Shown in pieces: positions 25,688 to 34,910 of a DNA stretch of 64,000 nucleotides. A program made the translations under genes and the position numbers. Source of the stretch: an uncultured Acidimicrobiales bacterium (GTDB taxonomy: Bacteria; Actinomycetota; Acidimicrobiia; Acidimicrobiales; SHLQ01); contig CAKZVC010000037.1 in the NCBI GenBank assembly GCA_937922235.1, positions 1 through 64,000 on the forward strand. Reading direction: 5' to 3'. Numbering within the stretch: the stretch's first letter is position 1; every line of letters starts with the position of its first letter. The notes under the pieces were generated by a model, which had not been told where the DNA came from, searched no databases, and saw only the letters and a program-made list of their open reading frames with translations.

Positions 25688-27664
25688 ATGACCACGTATT
25701 CGAAAACGACACGGCGCCGGAGGCTCCGTGTCCTGTTCCTCGTAGTGGCCGTTCTGACGCCGCTGCTCGCAATCACGCCTGCTTCGGCCCAAGGTGAACA
25801 AGACATTGGAGGGAGCGACAATCTTCTGGTCGTCGCTCCAGAACAAATCTGGTCGATCACCTCAATTCCGGTCTGCTGGGAGAACGCACCTGATCGCCAG
25901 ATCGAGAAGCGGTGGAGTCAAGAGGCTGTTGAGCGCACGTGGGAAGCCGTGAGCGGTGTCGACTTCACTGGGTGGGGCGATTGCTCACGTGGCTCTCAAG
26001 GCGTACGCATCCAAGTGGCAGACACCGGACCACATGTGAAGGCACTCGGCAAAGCACTCGACGGCATGGTGAACGGCATGGTGTTGAACTTCCAGTTCCA
26101 GAACTGGAGCGAGGAGTGCATTGATGACCGCGAGTTCTGCATTCGAGCTATCGCCGTTCACGAGTTTGGTCACGCTCTTGGGTTCTCGCACGAGCACAAC
26201 CGAGATGATCGCCGACGTTGCGGCGAATCTCCCCAAGGAACTACCGGAACGCTCTACCTCACCGACTACGACCCGAACTCGGTTATGAACTACTGCTCCC
26301 CGCAGTGGAACAACGACGGCAACCTCACACCACTTGACGTCGCTGGCGTCCGGTCGGTGTATGGCCCGTTCACTGCTGAAACCCCTGCTCGATTCGAGGG
26401 CGAGGTTGCTATTTGGATTCGCGACGACGAACTGTTCGGCAGCGATCAGTTCGCAAGCGAGGAGTTCCCGTTCAGTTTCGAGTTCTCGTCAAATCAACCG
26501 CAGGAGCAGAACTTCCGACTATGTGCCGGAGACGAAGTGCGGGTTGAAGTCCAACTGCGAGCAGCGCTCCTCCCGCGTCAGGCCAGAGTGCAGTTCACGG
26601 CAACTTCAGAGCTCTTCGAAGGAGGCACGTGCTCGACGAGAGATCGTGAGGACGATGACACGAAGACTGAATCGCTGACGCTCGTGTCGACAGGAAGTGG
26701 GGACATCGAGCAGCGTCTCGTCAACGGTGGCCTTGGAGGTGGCGACGAAGCAACTGTAGACATCACCTTCTTCCCGTCAGCCGATGAAGCGCTTGATCGT
26801 GCCCGTGATGGTGGTTGCACCAGCTGTGAGGATGCCTCACGGGAAGCAACGTTTGGGAAGGATCCGATCTTCATCGTGCCGGTGCGCCCGGTCTTCCCCG
26901 GCCCAACGCAGCCAACCATCCCCGGCAACCCGACACTGCCAACGAACCCGGACGCCCCGACAATCCCGGGTCGTCCGACGCTTCCGGCCAATCCAACCAC
27001 CCCGACTGAGCCTGCGAACCCAGCCGAGCCAGCAGACCCCGGCAAGGGCGTGTGTCGCGGTGTTGCTGTCACGGTGAATTTGTCGGACGGCGACATACCC
27101 ACTGCTGGCGATGACGTGATTCTAGGTACGGCGTTCGATGACGTCATCGACGGTCTTGCGGGCAACGACCTCATCTGCGCTGGCGGAGGCGACGACAAGG
27201 TCCAAGGCGGAGAAGGCAAGGACCGAATCTTCGGCGGCAACGGCGACGATGAACTCTTCGGCGGACCCGACCGCGACCGCATGTACGGCGGCGCAGGCAA
27301 CGACAAGATCGTCGGGAACGGCGGATGGGACCTCCTGTTCGGAGGAGCCGACGCAGACATCATCCGAGGCGGCTACGGAAAGGACATCATCCGAGGCGCT
27401 GGCGGAAACGACGTAATCGATGGCGGCCCTGGACGCGATGAGATTCGTGGGGGCTCGGGCCAGGATCGCCTGCTCGGCGGGGGCGGTAAGGACCTGCTCA
27501 TCGGGGGCGTCGGCAACGACGTTCTGCGGGGCGGTAATGGTCCCGATGTCCTCCGTGGCCTTGGTGGTGACGACATGCTCAGAGGCGAAAACGGCATGGA
27601 CCGGTGTGTGGGCGGTGCTGGTGCTGATACTGCTGTCAGTTGCGAGACCGAGGTGACCATCTAA
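25688..27664 (+). CDS. Secreted astacin-like metalloprotease with RTX-type repeats
   Basis: 658 aa. Signal peptide (about 1-34: RRRLRVLFLVVAVLTPLLAITPASA). The protease domain (36-225) has HEFGHALGFSHEHNRDD (158-174), the astacin-type zinc site HExxHxxGFxHE, and a Met-turn (SVMNY, 198-202). A beta-rich middle region with a Cys pair follows, then a Pro-rich linker (PTQPTIPGNP and similar), and about 18 glycine/aspartate nonapeptide repeats (GGxGxDxhx) that bind calcium. The start is fixed by a Shine-Dalgarno (AAGGAG, 6-base gap); an in-frame ATG 60 bases upstream lacks one. Probably degrades extracellular protein. The RTX part is attached to a Sec-type signal, not to a type I secretion signal I can see. 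Confidence 0.88.
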   Translation: MTTYSKTTRRRRLRVLFLVVAVLTPLLAITPASAQGEQDIGGSDNLLVVAPEQIWSITSIPVCWENAPDRQIEKRWSQEAVERTWEAVSGVDFTGWGDCSRGSQGVRIQVADTGPHVKALGKALDGMVNGMVLNFQFQNWSEECIDDREFCIRAIAVHEFGHALGFSHEHNRDDRRRCGESPQGTTGTLYLTDYDPNSVMNYCSPQWNNDGNLTPLDVAGVRSVYGPFTAETPARFEGEVAIWIRDDELFGSDQFASEEFPFSFEFSSNQPQEQNFRLCAGDEVRVEVQLRAALLPRQARVQFTATSELFEGGTCSTRDREDDDTKTESLTLVSTGSGDIEQRLVNGGLGGGDEATVDITFFPSADEALDRARDGGCTSCEDASREATFGKDPIFIVPVRPVFPGPTQPTIPGNPTLPTNPDAPTIPGRPTLPANPTTPTEPANPAEPADPGKGVCRGVAVTVNLSDGDIPTAGDDVILGTAFDDVIDGLAGNDLICAGGGDDKVQGGEGKDRIFGGNGDDELFGGPDRDRMYGGAGNDKIVGNGGWDLLFGGADADIIRGGYGKDIIRGAGGNDVIDGGPGRDEIRGGSGQDRLLGGGGKDLLIGGVGNDVLRGGNGPDVLRGLGGDDMLRGENGMDRCVGGAGADTAVSCETEVTI

Positions 27665-27691
27665 CAGCACCCCAGCGTGGAACCGACGAAC

Positions 27692-27720
27692 GGAACCCGG
27701 CCTCGTTGAGGTCGGGTTCC
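27692..27720. terminator. Strong hairpin between convergent genes
   Basis: GGAACCCGGCCTC and GAGGTCGGGTTCC pair over 13 bp (one G-T) with a GTT loop, after the metalloprotease gene and before the end of the convergent dacB. No T-run. Probable bidirectional terminator. Confidence 0.65.
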
Positions 27721-27787
27721 TCGCGTGCGAACAACCCGAGCGACCGCAACTGTTCGGAGTCGTCAGCGATCGCTACGCAGTGATCCA

Positions 27788-29143
27788 TCACGATCGAAGG
27801 ACTGCTGTCACCAAGGCATCGATCGCTGCAAGCGACCCACTGGCGAGATCTGGTTCACCGTTCACGATGATCGAGAACGCCACCTCGCGACCGCTGTCGG
27901 TTGTGGCATAACCAGACAGTGCTCGACCGCCGATAATCGTGCCGGTCTTGGCCCGTACACGTCCGGCGTCGTCACCGGTGAAGCGCGATTGGAGTGTTCC
28001 CGATACTCCCCCAACCGGCAGTTGCTCACGAAGGTGTTGACCTGCTTCGGTTGTCCTGGCAACCCGCAGGATCTCCTGAAACTCCCGCGCCGAGCGCTGG
28101 TTGCGGCGGCTTAGCCCAGACCCATCAGCAGACGAACCGACTGTGTCGACGCAGAGCTCAGTCAGCGCCTGATCGATCACCTCTGCACCTGCCGCCAAGG
28201 TGCCAGCACCGATCACCGATCGCCCGAGCTCCATCATGAGCAGGTCGGCGTGCTGGTTGTCGCTCGACCACATCATCTGGCGAGCGAGCTCGGCGATCGG
28301 TTCTGATTCGTGTGCAGCCTTCACGATGCCAACTGGCGACCGTTCAACGACAACCGCCGCGATCTCGATACCTGCACGCTCGAAGGCCTCGCGAATTCGC
28401 GTGCCGTTGCCCCACGCGGGGTCTGCGACAAACGCTTCGTCGGTTGTCCAACGGTTGTCGTCGATCATCAACCCGGACAGCGGACCGACGTACCGCGGGA
28501 TCTGCCAGTCAAACCAGCCCGGAGCTCGCGGATCCTGGGCATAGGCACTGACGTCGACGATCAGCCGCTCGGCACTGGACACCCCGCCGGCTGCAACGCT
28601 TTGAGCGAGCCGGTCGATGTCGGCACTCGTCAACGTGGGGTCGCCACCGGCACGCACTACGAGATCATCTCCAACCGCCTCGATCGTGGTGCGGAACACC
28701 GCACCCGGATCGAGGTATTCGTTGACGGCAAGACCGACGAGAATCTTCTGATTAGACGCCGGTGCGAGCGCATCGTCGGCGTTCACCGCAAGCACCTCTC
28801 CCCAGCCATCGATCCACACCGAGATGCTCACGTCGACACCATCAAAGCCGGGCGCACGGGCTGCAGCTTCCAGCGCTTGAACAACCGCCGAAGGAGCAGC
28901 TTCGACTGGATCGTCAATGGCGTTGCATTCGGTTGCGACCGTCGTCGGAGTTGTGGGGGCAGGCTCGGTAGACGTCGAACGAGCTGGCTCATCGAGCACA
29001 GTCTTCGCGAGCGCCACGGTCGTCGTCGTGGTCTCCGCCTGCTGCACCTGCACTACCGAATCGTCAGTTGCTGAACACGACACTGCCAAGCAAACAGCAA
29101 ACCCAACTAGGGCAGTTCGAGCGACACGCATAGACCGCATCAT
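27788..29143 (-). CDS. dacB: D-alanyl-D-alanine carboxypeptidase/endopeptidase (PBP4 type), lipoprotein
   Basis: A 451-aa peptidase of family S13 that trims peptidoglycan peptides outside the membrane. The N-terminal lipoprotein signal ends at VSC, followed by a Thr/Ser/Pro linker. Active-site motifs: SNQK (Ser130, Lys133), the DGSGLSRRN segment and AKTGTI (KTG). Length matches the DacB/PBP4 family. Upstream in-frame ATGs exist; MMRSMRVARTALVG is the best start for a signal peptide. It faces the metalloprotease gene across a terminator hairpin. Confidence 0.9.
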   Translation of the reverse strand: MMRSMRVARTALVGFAVCLAVSCSATDDSVVQVQQAETTTTTVALAKTVLDEPARSTSTEPAPTTPTTVATECNAIDDPVEAAPSAVVQALEAAARAPGFDGVDVSISVWIDGWGEVLAVNADDALAPASNQKILVGLAVNEYLDPGAVFRTTIEAVGDDLVVRAGGDPTLTSADIDRLAQSVAAGGVSSAERLIVDVSAYAQDPRAPGWFDWQIPRYVGPLSGLMIDDNRWTTDEAFVADPAWGNGTRIREAFERAGIEIAAVVVERSPVGIVKAAHESEPIAELARQMMWSSDNQHADLLMMELGRSVIGAGTLAAGAEVIDQALTELCVDTVGSSADGSGLSRRNQRSAREFQEILRVARTTEAGQHLREQLPVGGVSGTLQSRFTGDDAGRVRAKTGTIIGGRALSGYATTDSGREVAFSIIVNGEPDLASGSLAAIDALVTAVLRS

Positions 29144-29203
29144 TCCAGACCTCGGCACCGACTGTGGGTGCACCGCCGCTCATGACCACACGCCAGCAAT
29201 CAG

Positions 29204-29749
29204 TCATTCGGAGCAATCGAAGAAGCCGAGCATCAAGTAACGGAAGTCGACGCTCTCGAATAGTCCAAAGCCCGAAACCCAGAGTGTGCCTAGACCGGCC
29301 TCATCAAACGGGCGGGTGAGATACAGCTCAACGTCGTCAGGATGCTCAACGTCGTCAGGATCACACTCACCAGTGCGAGCGAGGGTGAGGTGAGGATTGA
29401 AGTCATGGCGATCGGGCCTCGAAGCAAAACGCGATCGAATGATCGAGAGTTCTGCGTGAAGGCTCACGAGCTCTGCCGAAGGAGCGAACCCAACCCACAC
29501 CACAGCTGGAGCATCAGCATCCTTAAAGAACCCGAATCGGTCGGGCTGCAGTTCGAACGGCTCAAGCGACACCGCTGCGAGCTCAGCTTGCAGGTCGGGG
29601 ACAAGAGAGGCTTCAACATCGCCAAAGTGACTGAGCGTGACGTGCGGATGCGTCTCCCAGCGTGCACCCGGGAGCCCTTCGTGTAACGACGTGGCTGCAT
29701 CGATGAAGCTGTCAGTCGGTTGCACAGCAGTGAACAGCCGTCGCTTCAT
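29204..29749 (-). CDS. thpR: RNA 2',3'-cyclic phosphodiesterase (2H phosphoesterase)
   Basis: A 181-aa protein of the 2'-5' RNA ligase/ThpR family. Both HxT motifs are present: HPHVTLSHFG near residue 35 and FNPHLTLARTG near 120, spaced as in two-domain 2H enzymes. The start is MKRRLFTAVQP; residues upstream of it in the frame are unlike the family. It is upstream of dacB on the same strand, 60 bases apart. Substrate not known for the bacterial family in general; hydrolysis of 2',3'-cyclic phosphates on RNA is typical. Confidence 0.88.
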   Translation of the reverse strand: MKRRLFTAVQPTDSFIDAATSLHEGLPGARWETHPHVTLSHFGDVEASLVPDLQAELAAVSLEPFELQPDRFGFFKDADAPAVVWVGFAPSAELVSLHAELSIIRSRFASRPDRHDFNPHLTLARTGECDPDDVEHPDDVELYLTRPFDEAGLGTLWVSGFGLFESVDFRYLMLGFFDCSE

Positions 29750-29798
29750 TGGCGGCCTTCTAGTTGCCGAAGAGCTCGACACTGAGCGTTCCAGTACT

Positions 29799-30212
29799 TC
29801 ATGGACGTGGCGGCGGTGGAGGCGTAGCTGGGGTCTCACCAAGAACGAAGGTGCTGATCATGCGGCAGATCGCCGAAACGTCTGCTCGGGTTGTGAATTC
29901 GAAACGCACCTTGCCGAGGCCACTGAACCAAAGCTCCAGCTCACTGTCGAGATCGAACGTTCCAGCGGTCTCAACGGAGAACGCCTGGATCTTGTTGTAC
30001 GGGAGCGAGGTGAAATCTCGCTTCTTACCTCGGATACCCTGCACGTTGATCGCCATGATCCGCTTGTTGGTGAACACAAGACCGTCGCGGACGGTTTGGA
30101 ACGTGGCAACCAGCGTCTCACCTTGGATGAGGAGCGGTTGCACCGAACTGGCGAACGCCGAATTGTCCACTGGGCGAAGTTTCAAATATTCAGCGTTGGC
30201 GAAATCGATCAT
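29799..30212 (-). CDS. Bacterial PH-domain protein
   Basis: A 137-aa protein that is essentially one bacterial pleckstrin-homology domain (bPH_1/YvbH-like type). Family text: GLVFTNKRIMAINVQGIRGKKRDFTSLPYNKIQAFSVETAGTFDLDSELELWFSG. The tail is a short Pro run (ATPPPPPRP). The ATG has a good SD (GAGAGG, 7-base gap). Function unknown; these domains form oligomeric rings in known structures. It is divergent from the PD-(D/E)XK-like gene. Confidence 0.88.
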   Translation of the reverse strand: MIDFANAEYLKLRPVDNSAFASSVQPLLIQGETLVATFQTVRDGLVFTNKRIMAINVQGIRGKKRDFTSLPYNKIQAFSVETAGTFDLDSELELWFSGLGKVRFEFTTRADVSAICRMISTFVLGETPATPPPPPRP

Positions 30213-30309
30213 TAGTCAGCCTCTCGTACAAACACGCTGGTGAGCGCACGGTGCCGTAGATGAACGAACGTCTTTGCCGCAGGTGCACCACAACTGCAGC
30301 ATTCGCAAC

Positions 30310-30315
30310 TATTGT
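30310..30315 (+). promoter_or_regulatory. -10 box of a leaderless promoter (PD-(D/E)XK-like gene)
   Basis: TATTGT ends 5 bases before ATG 30321. Confidence 0.5.
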
Positions 30316-30320
30316 CGCAC

Positions 30321-31727
30321 ATGGCGAAAGGCGTACGGCGAATGGCGAACTGGCAAGAAGCGCGACTTATCTCAGTCGCTGGCATATCCGGTGACACGGA
30401 AGCAGAGCAGCGAGCGACTTCGGCGTTGCTCGCAGTCCTCACCATTGTGAGACCCTTCTCGAAGGCACTGCTTACTCCACTTGGGGCAAGCCGCGCCGAC
30501 AAAGCACACGTCGAAGCATTCATCGAAACAACCTTCAAGACAGCTAACGGGCGCTGGGTGCGACCTGATGGTCTCATTCGAGTCACGTACGGAAAGCAAG
30601 ATCCTTGGGTTGCCCTCATCGAGGTGAAGACCGGCAACAGCAAACTCGACAAGGACCAAGTCGATAGCTACGTCGATGTCGCAAAGGCTGAGGGCTACGA
30701 CTGCGTCCTGACGATCTCCAACGAGATCCCACCTACGCCTGGCGTGCATCCTTCCGGACTGAAGCTACGAGCGAATTCGAAGGTTGCACTTGAACACATC
30801 AGTTGGACGAGGATCCTCACAACTGCGGTGATGGAGCGAGTGCACAGAGGGATTAGCGACCCCGAGCAGTCTTGGATTCTGGGCGAGCTCATTCGATACC
30901 TCGAGCACGACAGCTCTGGAACGGTCGGGTTCGACGATATGGGCGAGAACTGGACAGCCATTCGAGATGGAGCTCGCGAAGGAACGCTCAACAAGCGAAG
31001 CGACGGCATCACGGACATTGCGCAGCGGTGGGACCAACTGCTTGGGTACACGAGCCTGAAACTGGGAGCCGATATCGGGGAGGACGTGACCGAAGTTGTA
31101 CCTAGAGCGCAGCAGACCGACCCGACCCTTCGCACCAAGGTATTCATCGAATCGCTGGTCGAAACAGGTTCGCTTGATGGAACCCTTCGGATCCCTGACA
31201 CGGTTGCCGACCTCGACATTTCTGTCGATCTGAAGGCTCGACAGAACATCGTCGAAGCAACGTTCGATGCTCCAGGTGACAAAGGCGCTAAGGGCCGAAT
31301 CGGATGGCTTGTCCGACAGCTCACCGAAGCACCCGAACACCTCGTCATCGAGGCCTACGCGAAGAATGCTCGAAGTGGCATGGCAGCGACACTCGGCGAC
31401 GTGAGGGAGGACGCAACAGTGCTCATCGGCGATGACAAGAAGGAACCAGTCAAGTTTCGACTTGTGGCGAGGAGCGAAATGGGACTTTCCCGGCGAGCCG
31501 GCAAGAAACCAGGCTTCTCCCAAGCCCTCATAAACGCTATTGAGTCGTTCTACGGCGACGTGCTGCAAAACCTCACTGGCTACCAACCCAAGGCGCCGCA
31601 GATCCAGCGAACGAGAGCGCCAGAAGTTGCAGCGGAACCCCTGCCGACCGTGGAGCTCATCGAACCCAAGATTGTGCCAGTACCAGGAGTCGCCGAAGCA
31701 CTGCAGCGCTGGTCGGTGGACTGGTGA
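30321..31727 (+). CDS. PD-(D/E)XK-like nuclease-fold protein
   Basis: 468 aa, no signal peptide. The N-terminal ~150 residues fit a restriction-endonuclease-like core: RPDGLIRV (Asp83), WVALIEVKTGNSKLDKDQV (Glu101, Lys103, Gln113) and CVLTISNEI as the next strand. The rest is helical then beta (DISVDLKARQNIVEATFDAPGD) with a Pro-rich tail. ATG 30342 (MANWQEARL) is an alternative start favoured by how such proteins usually begin. It opens a three-gene unit with a P-loop ATPase and a membrane protein. Nuclease activity is inferred from motifs only. DNA or RNA cleavage in a defence module is the leading idea. Confidence 0.7.
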   Translation: MAKGVRRMANWQEARLISVAGISGDTEAEQRATSALLAVLTIVRPFSKALLTPLGASRADKAHVEAFIETTFKTANGRWVRPDGLIRVTYGKQDPWVALIEVKTGNSKLDKDQVDSYVDVAKAEGYDCVLTISNEIPPTPGVHPSGLKLRANSKVALEHISWTRILTTAVMERVHRGISDPEQSWILGELIRYLEHDSSGTVGFDDMGENWTAIRDGAREGTLNKRSDGITDIAQRWDQLLGYTSLKLGADIGEDVTEVVPRAQQTDPTLRTKVFIESLVETGSLDGTLRIPDTVADLDISVDLKARQNIVEATFDAPGDKGAKGRIGWLVRQLTEAPEHLVIEAYAKNARSGMAATLGDVREDATVLIGDDKKEPVKFRLVARSEMGLSRRAGKKPGFSQALINAIESFYGDVLQNLTGYQPKAPQIQRTRAPEVAAEPLPTVELIEPKIVPVPGVAEALQRWSVDW

Positions 31728-31760
31728 TGAACGAGAGTCGAGAGTCGAAAGGTCCTGCCT

Positions 31761-34160
31761 ATGGATATCGACGCTGAAATTGAGATTATCGAACAACTCC
31801 TAGACAAGGTTCGTCCAACGGAAGCCGAGGCTCATCTGTCAGCGCTCATTGAAGACTTGGGCGCTGACGTTGTGACGTACGAAGATGAGTTGCGAGAAGC
31901 GGCCCAACTTCACGGATTCCTCAAGAAACGCCGACGTAGACTGCTTCAATTGCTGGAAACCGCAGTCGTTGGAGAAAGTGGTGCCGGCCCATCGGAGCTC
32001 GTGATTTCTAGTTCGGCCCCTCAGAAGCCAGCCCATCGTGCAGACGGGTCTCAAATCAGTCTTCAGGGGTATAGCGCAGAGCTTGCAACCCTTAGCTCAC
32101 AATACCTGTTCAAGTGGTCAACCCACTATGCAACGGCATTCGAGCGTCAATGGAGCGCGCTACTCGCCGGTGCTCTCTCGACCAATGAAATGAAGAACTT
32201 CTTGGAGCAAGTCCGTGACATGACCGCTTATCACAGTACTGAGATCTTCGAAAAAGGGTTCAAGTACAAAAGGCGACACGATGCGCTCCGGTTTGAAGAG
32301 GCCTTGGATACTGCCATGAACGGCCTGCAGCGATTTCTAGAAGTACCCGTAATTCCATATATCGAGAGCGTAAACGAGCAGAACGTCGTGCAAGAAACAC
32401 GTTCGTTAATCTCCGCAATGATCAGTGGAATTCTTGTTGGTTTCATGCGAATCGATTTCGACGGTACCTTGGGCAGCGAGCTCCTCGCTGATAGAGATAC
32501 GAGTTGGCTTGACTTCCTAGGACTTCTCACACAAGGCGACCTCTCCATCGTCCGGAGCGAGATAAGCGAGAGCTGGCTCCGGGACGCTATGACAGGTCCC
32601 CTGGATGTCCTAGCGCGTGGGATCGATTCACTCGCCCTGGGCGAGGGTTCCATACTGCCCACGAGTGCTTATTACGATCAACGAGCAAGAACCATCCAAA
32701 TCTATCTTAGGCTGCCTGCCGACTCAGCCGAACAGGTATCGAACCACTCGATGATTGGCGTGCTCGACCGTAGCGGCCCGACTCGCCGGGAAATCCGAGC
32801 GTGGGCCGAACCAACCACAATTGTGGTGGTCGGACGCGTTCGTATCGAGCTGACCCATCTAATGGATGACGAGGTTGTGAGAAAGTGGGTGGATCCTGCC
32901 ATCCTAGGTGATGTCCAAGCAGGTGCTGAGCAGGTCGTTGCACGCTTTGACGAAGCACTCCAAAGTCAAGATCCACTCACCCTCGGTGATGATCGCCAAC
33001 TTGTCATCAACGTTGCTGAGCGATTCCCGATTGATAACCCCGAGCTAGGTAGGCGCTTCTTCGTCGAACGCCGCAGTGTTCGCGGCCTTATTCGAGACTT
33101 CCGGGGGCGAAACGGAATCCGGTTGTGGTGCTCCTTGCGTCGCTCAGGAAAGACCACCGCTTGCTTTGACCTACCATCGATAACTGCCACAAGCTCGGTC
33201 ATAGCCCAGACCTGTGATACATCGTCCCCCTTCGCCGAATCGACACGCCTCTTCGTCGCCATTAGGGCAGCGCTCGACCAAGGAAAGATCGATCCGGATC
33301 TAGTTGAGAATATTGTTGCTGACCTCGACGGTAGTGAAGAAGGCGCTGACGGTCGCAAGATCTTGCTTATCGACGAGTATGAAACACTCTTCGAGACGCT
33401 CGACTACGAAGCGCGTGTGAATCGGTCCAGAAGCTATTCAGTCGTCAACGGAGCGCTTTCTCAGCTACGAAAGTTTTCGACCAGCAATCTCTTGGTGTTC
33501 GTCGGCCAACGACCTGATGCACACTTCATTCAAATGGACCACAATCCGATTTCGCCATACGTAAAGCAGGACCAGTTTCCGCTCTTCGATAATACAGGCC
33601 CTAACAGCAGCTCAGAGTTTGCAATACTTTTAAACAGGGTGTTCGCTGGAACGTTCGATATTGGCGAGGGGTTCGTGGATGCCGTCTGGGTCGAGACAGG
33701 CGGGCATCCTTGGCTTACAGTAAAGGTGCTTGTGCATTTCACGGACTGGCTGATGTCTGAAGGAAGGGCATTTACAAGCTCGCATCTAGACGCTGGTCTC
33801 TTCGCGGAATTCCAGACAAAGGAACTGAACCCTGCTCAATTGGTTTGGAGGAGCGACTACAAATTCTTCGCCGAGGCATCGCGCGATGCTCTTTCAGAAT
33901 CTGGGCGAGAAAGAACTCCGTGGCTGCACTTTGCCTATCGATTGCTCGACTGGAGCTTTACGAGAGATCTGGATACGACGCATCGCGACGATGCGATCGA
34001 GTTCCTTCGCGATGAAGGCATCCATAAATCAGGGATATTTCCAGCTGACCTTGTTAGGGGTGCATGTCTTGCGAACTTTCTTCAAATGGACGAGAAGTAC
34101 AATTTGAAGCCAAGAATTCCGCTCTTGGCGCGAGTAAGTCAAGCATTCGGTGTCTCATGA
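31761..34160 (+). CDS. Large P-loop ATPase with unassigned N-terminal region
   Basis: 799 aa. Residues 1-70 are helical. The middle (100-430) is unassigned. A P-loop NTPase begins near 440: degenerate Walker A LRRSGKTTA (460-466, first Gly replaced by Arg/Ser, as in the archaeal-ATPase/ORC-like group) and Walker B KILLIDEYETLF (533-544). The C-terminal part (ETGGHPWLTVKVLVHF) resembles the winged/helical lid of that group. The codons and composition look more AT-rich than flanking genes. The gene is 33 bases after the PD-(D/E)XK-like gene and overlaps the next gene by ATGA, so all three are co-expressed. Confidence 0.7.
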   Translation: MDIDAEIEIIEQLLDKVRPTEAEAHLSALIEDLGADVVTYEDELREAAQLHGFLKKRRRRLLQLLETAVVGESGAGPSELVISSSAPQKPAHRADGSQISLQGYSAELATLSSQYLFKWSTHYATAFERQWSALLAGALSTNEMKNFLEQVRDMTAYHSTEIFEKGFKYKRRHDALRFEEALDTAMNGLQRFLEVPVIPYIESVNEQNVVQETRSLISAMISGILVGFMRIDFDGTLGSELLADRDTSWLDFLGLLTQGDLSIVRSEISESWLRDAMTGPLDVLARGIDSLALGEGSILPTSAYYDQRARTIQIYLRLPADSAEQVSNHSMIGVLDRSGPTRREIRAWAEPTTIVVVGRVRIELTHLMDDEVVRKWVDPAILGDVQAGAEQVVARFDEALQSQDPLTLGDDRQLVINVAERFPIDNPELGRRFFVERRSVRGLIRDFRGRNGIRLWCSLRRSGKTTACFDLPSITATSSVIAQTCDTSSPFAESTRLFVAIRAALDQGKIDPDLVENIVADLDGSEEGADGRKILLIDEYETLFETLDYEARVNRSRSYSVVNGALSQLRKFSTSNLLVFVGQRPDAHFIQMDHNPISPYVKQDQFPLFDNTGPNSSSEFAILLNRVFAGTFDIGEGFVDAVWVETGGHPWLTVKVLVHFTDWLMSEGRAFTSSHLDAGLFAEFQTKELNPAQLVWRSDYKFFAEASRDALSESGRERTPWLHFAYRLLDWSFTRDLDTTHRDDAIEFLRDEGIHKSGIFPADLVRGACLANFLQMDEKYNLKPRIPLLARVSQAFGVS

Positions 34161-34879
34161 CTACTAATAAGTCTGTCCAAGAGGTCCTCGATTCAATACG
34201 GCGCGACTACCAACCGACGCAGTGGAGGTGCTTCTGGGTCGTCACTCAGAACCGTCAAAACTGGATTGATCAGTGGAATGCGCAGTCTCGGAGCGATGAT
34301 GCTGCGATCGTACGACGGGTTCAGGGCAGACGGTTTCAGATACCCAACTGTCTTTCGCAAGACATCGTTGAAGAGATCAGAGAGGCGAAAGCGGAGATCG
34401 ACACGATCGCGCCAGAAGTAATAGCCCGCGGGCGCTTGAACGTAGTCCTGGTCTCTCTATCCAAAATGGAAATTCCGAATGCGTCCTCACCAGCGACGCT
34501 TCCTGCTTGGTTCCCTACAAGGCCTGGAATGGTCACCGAGTTTCAATTCGTCTCGGTGTTCGACCACCAGGTGCCGGCTAACGACAACGTCTTAGCATTT
34601 AGGGCTAGAGCATTTGGGGGGAAGGCAATGCTGTCGAAGCTCTTCCTCGGCGCAGCCATCACGAGTTCCGGCTTACTCAACATGGCGAAAGGCATAACAG
34701 GAGTCCCACTTCTAACGTATTCGTTGCTCGTGGCTCTAGGTATGACGGCGTTCTCGATTGGCATAGGATTTGATGGAAATGGAGACGTCGAGTCGCCGCG
34801 CTCCCCAGCGTTATCCGTTTTCGGAATGCTCACCACAATCGCTACGATCGTTTGCGCTTGGACGTGGCCATCCTTCTAA
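34157..34879 (+). CDS. Membrane protein, third gene of the ATPase/nuclease unit
   Basis: 240 aa. The N-terminal ~155 residues are soluble (TQWRCFWVVTQNRQNWIDQW, then RGRLNVVLVSLSKMEIP). Two or three hydrophobic segments follow (about 160-178, 183-205, 219-237). The ATG overlaps the ATPase stop codon (ATGA), so translation is coupled and the start is certain. No family recognised. In a defence reading this would be a membrane effector or anchor, but that is inference. The local DNA is AT-richer than most of the window. Confidence 0.65.
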   Translation: MTTNKSVQEVLDSIRRDYQPTQWRCFWVVTQNRQNWIDQWNAQSRSDDAAIVRRVQGRRFQIPNCLSQDIVEEIREAKAEIDTIAPEVIARGRLNVVLVSLSKMEIPNASSPATLPAWFPTRPGMVTEFQFVSVFDHQVPANDNVLAFRARAFGGKAMLSKLFLGAAITSSGLLNMAKGITGVPLLTYSLLVALGMTAFSIGIGFDGNGDVESPRSPALSVFGMLTTIATIVCAWTWPSF

Positions 34880-34910
34880 GTCGGAACTGAGACTGAAGAA
34901 AAATAGTGCT

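Noticed and set aside
27122-27670. Antisense frames over the RTX repeats of the metalloprotease
   Set aside because: Repeat-driven shadow frames with biased Val/Ala/Ser composition and no start signals.
30765-31796. 343-aa minus-strand frame opposite the PD-(D/E)XK-like gene
   Set aside because: No family text, and the sense strand gene has motifs and a coherent operon position.
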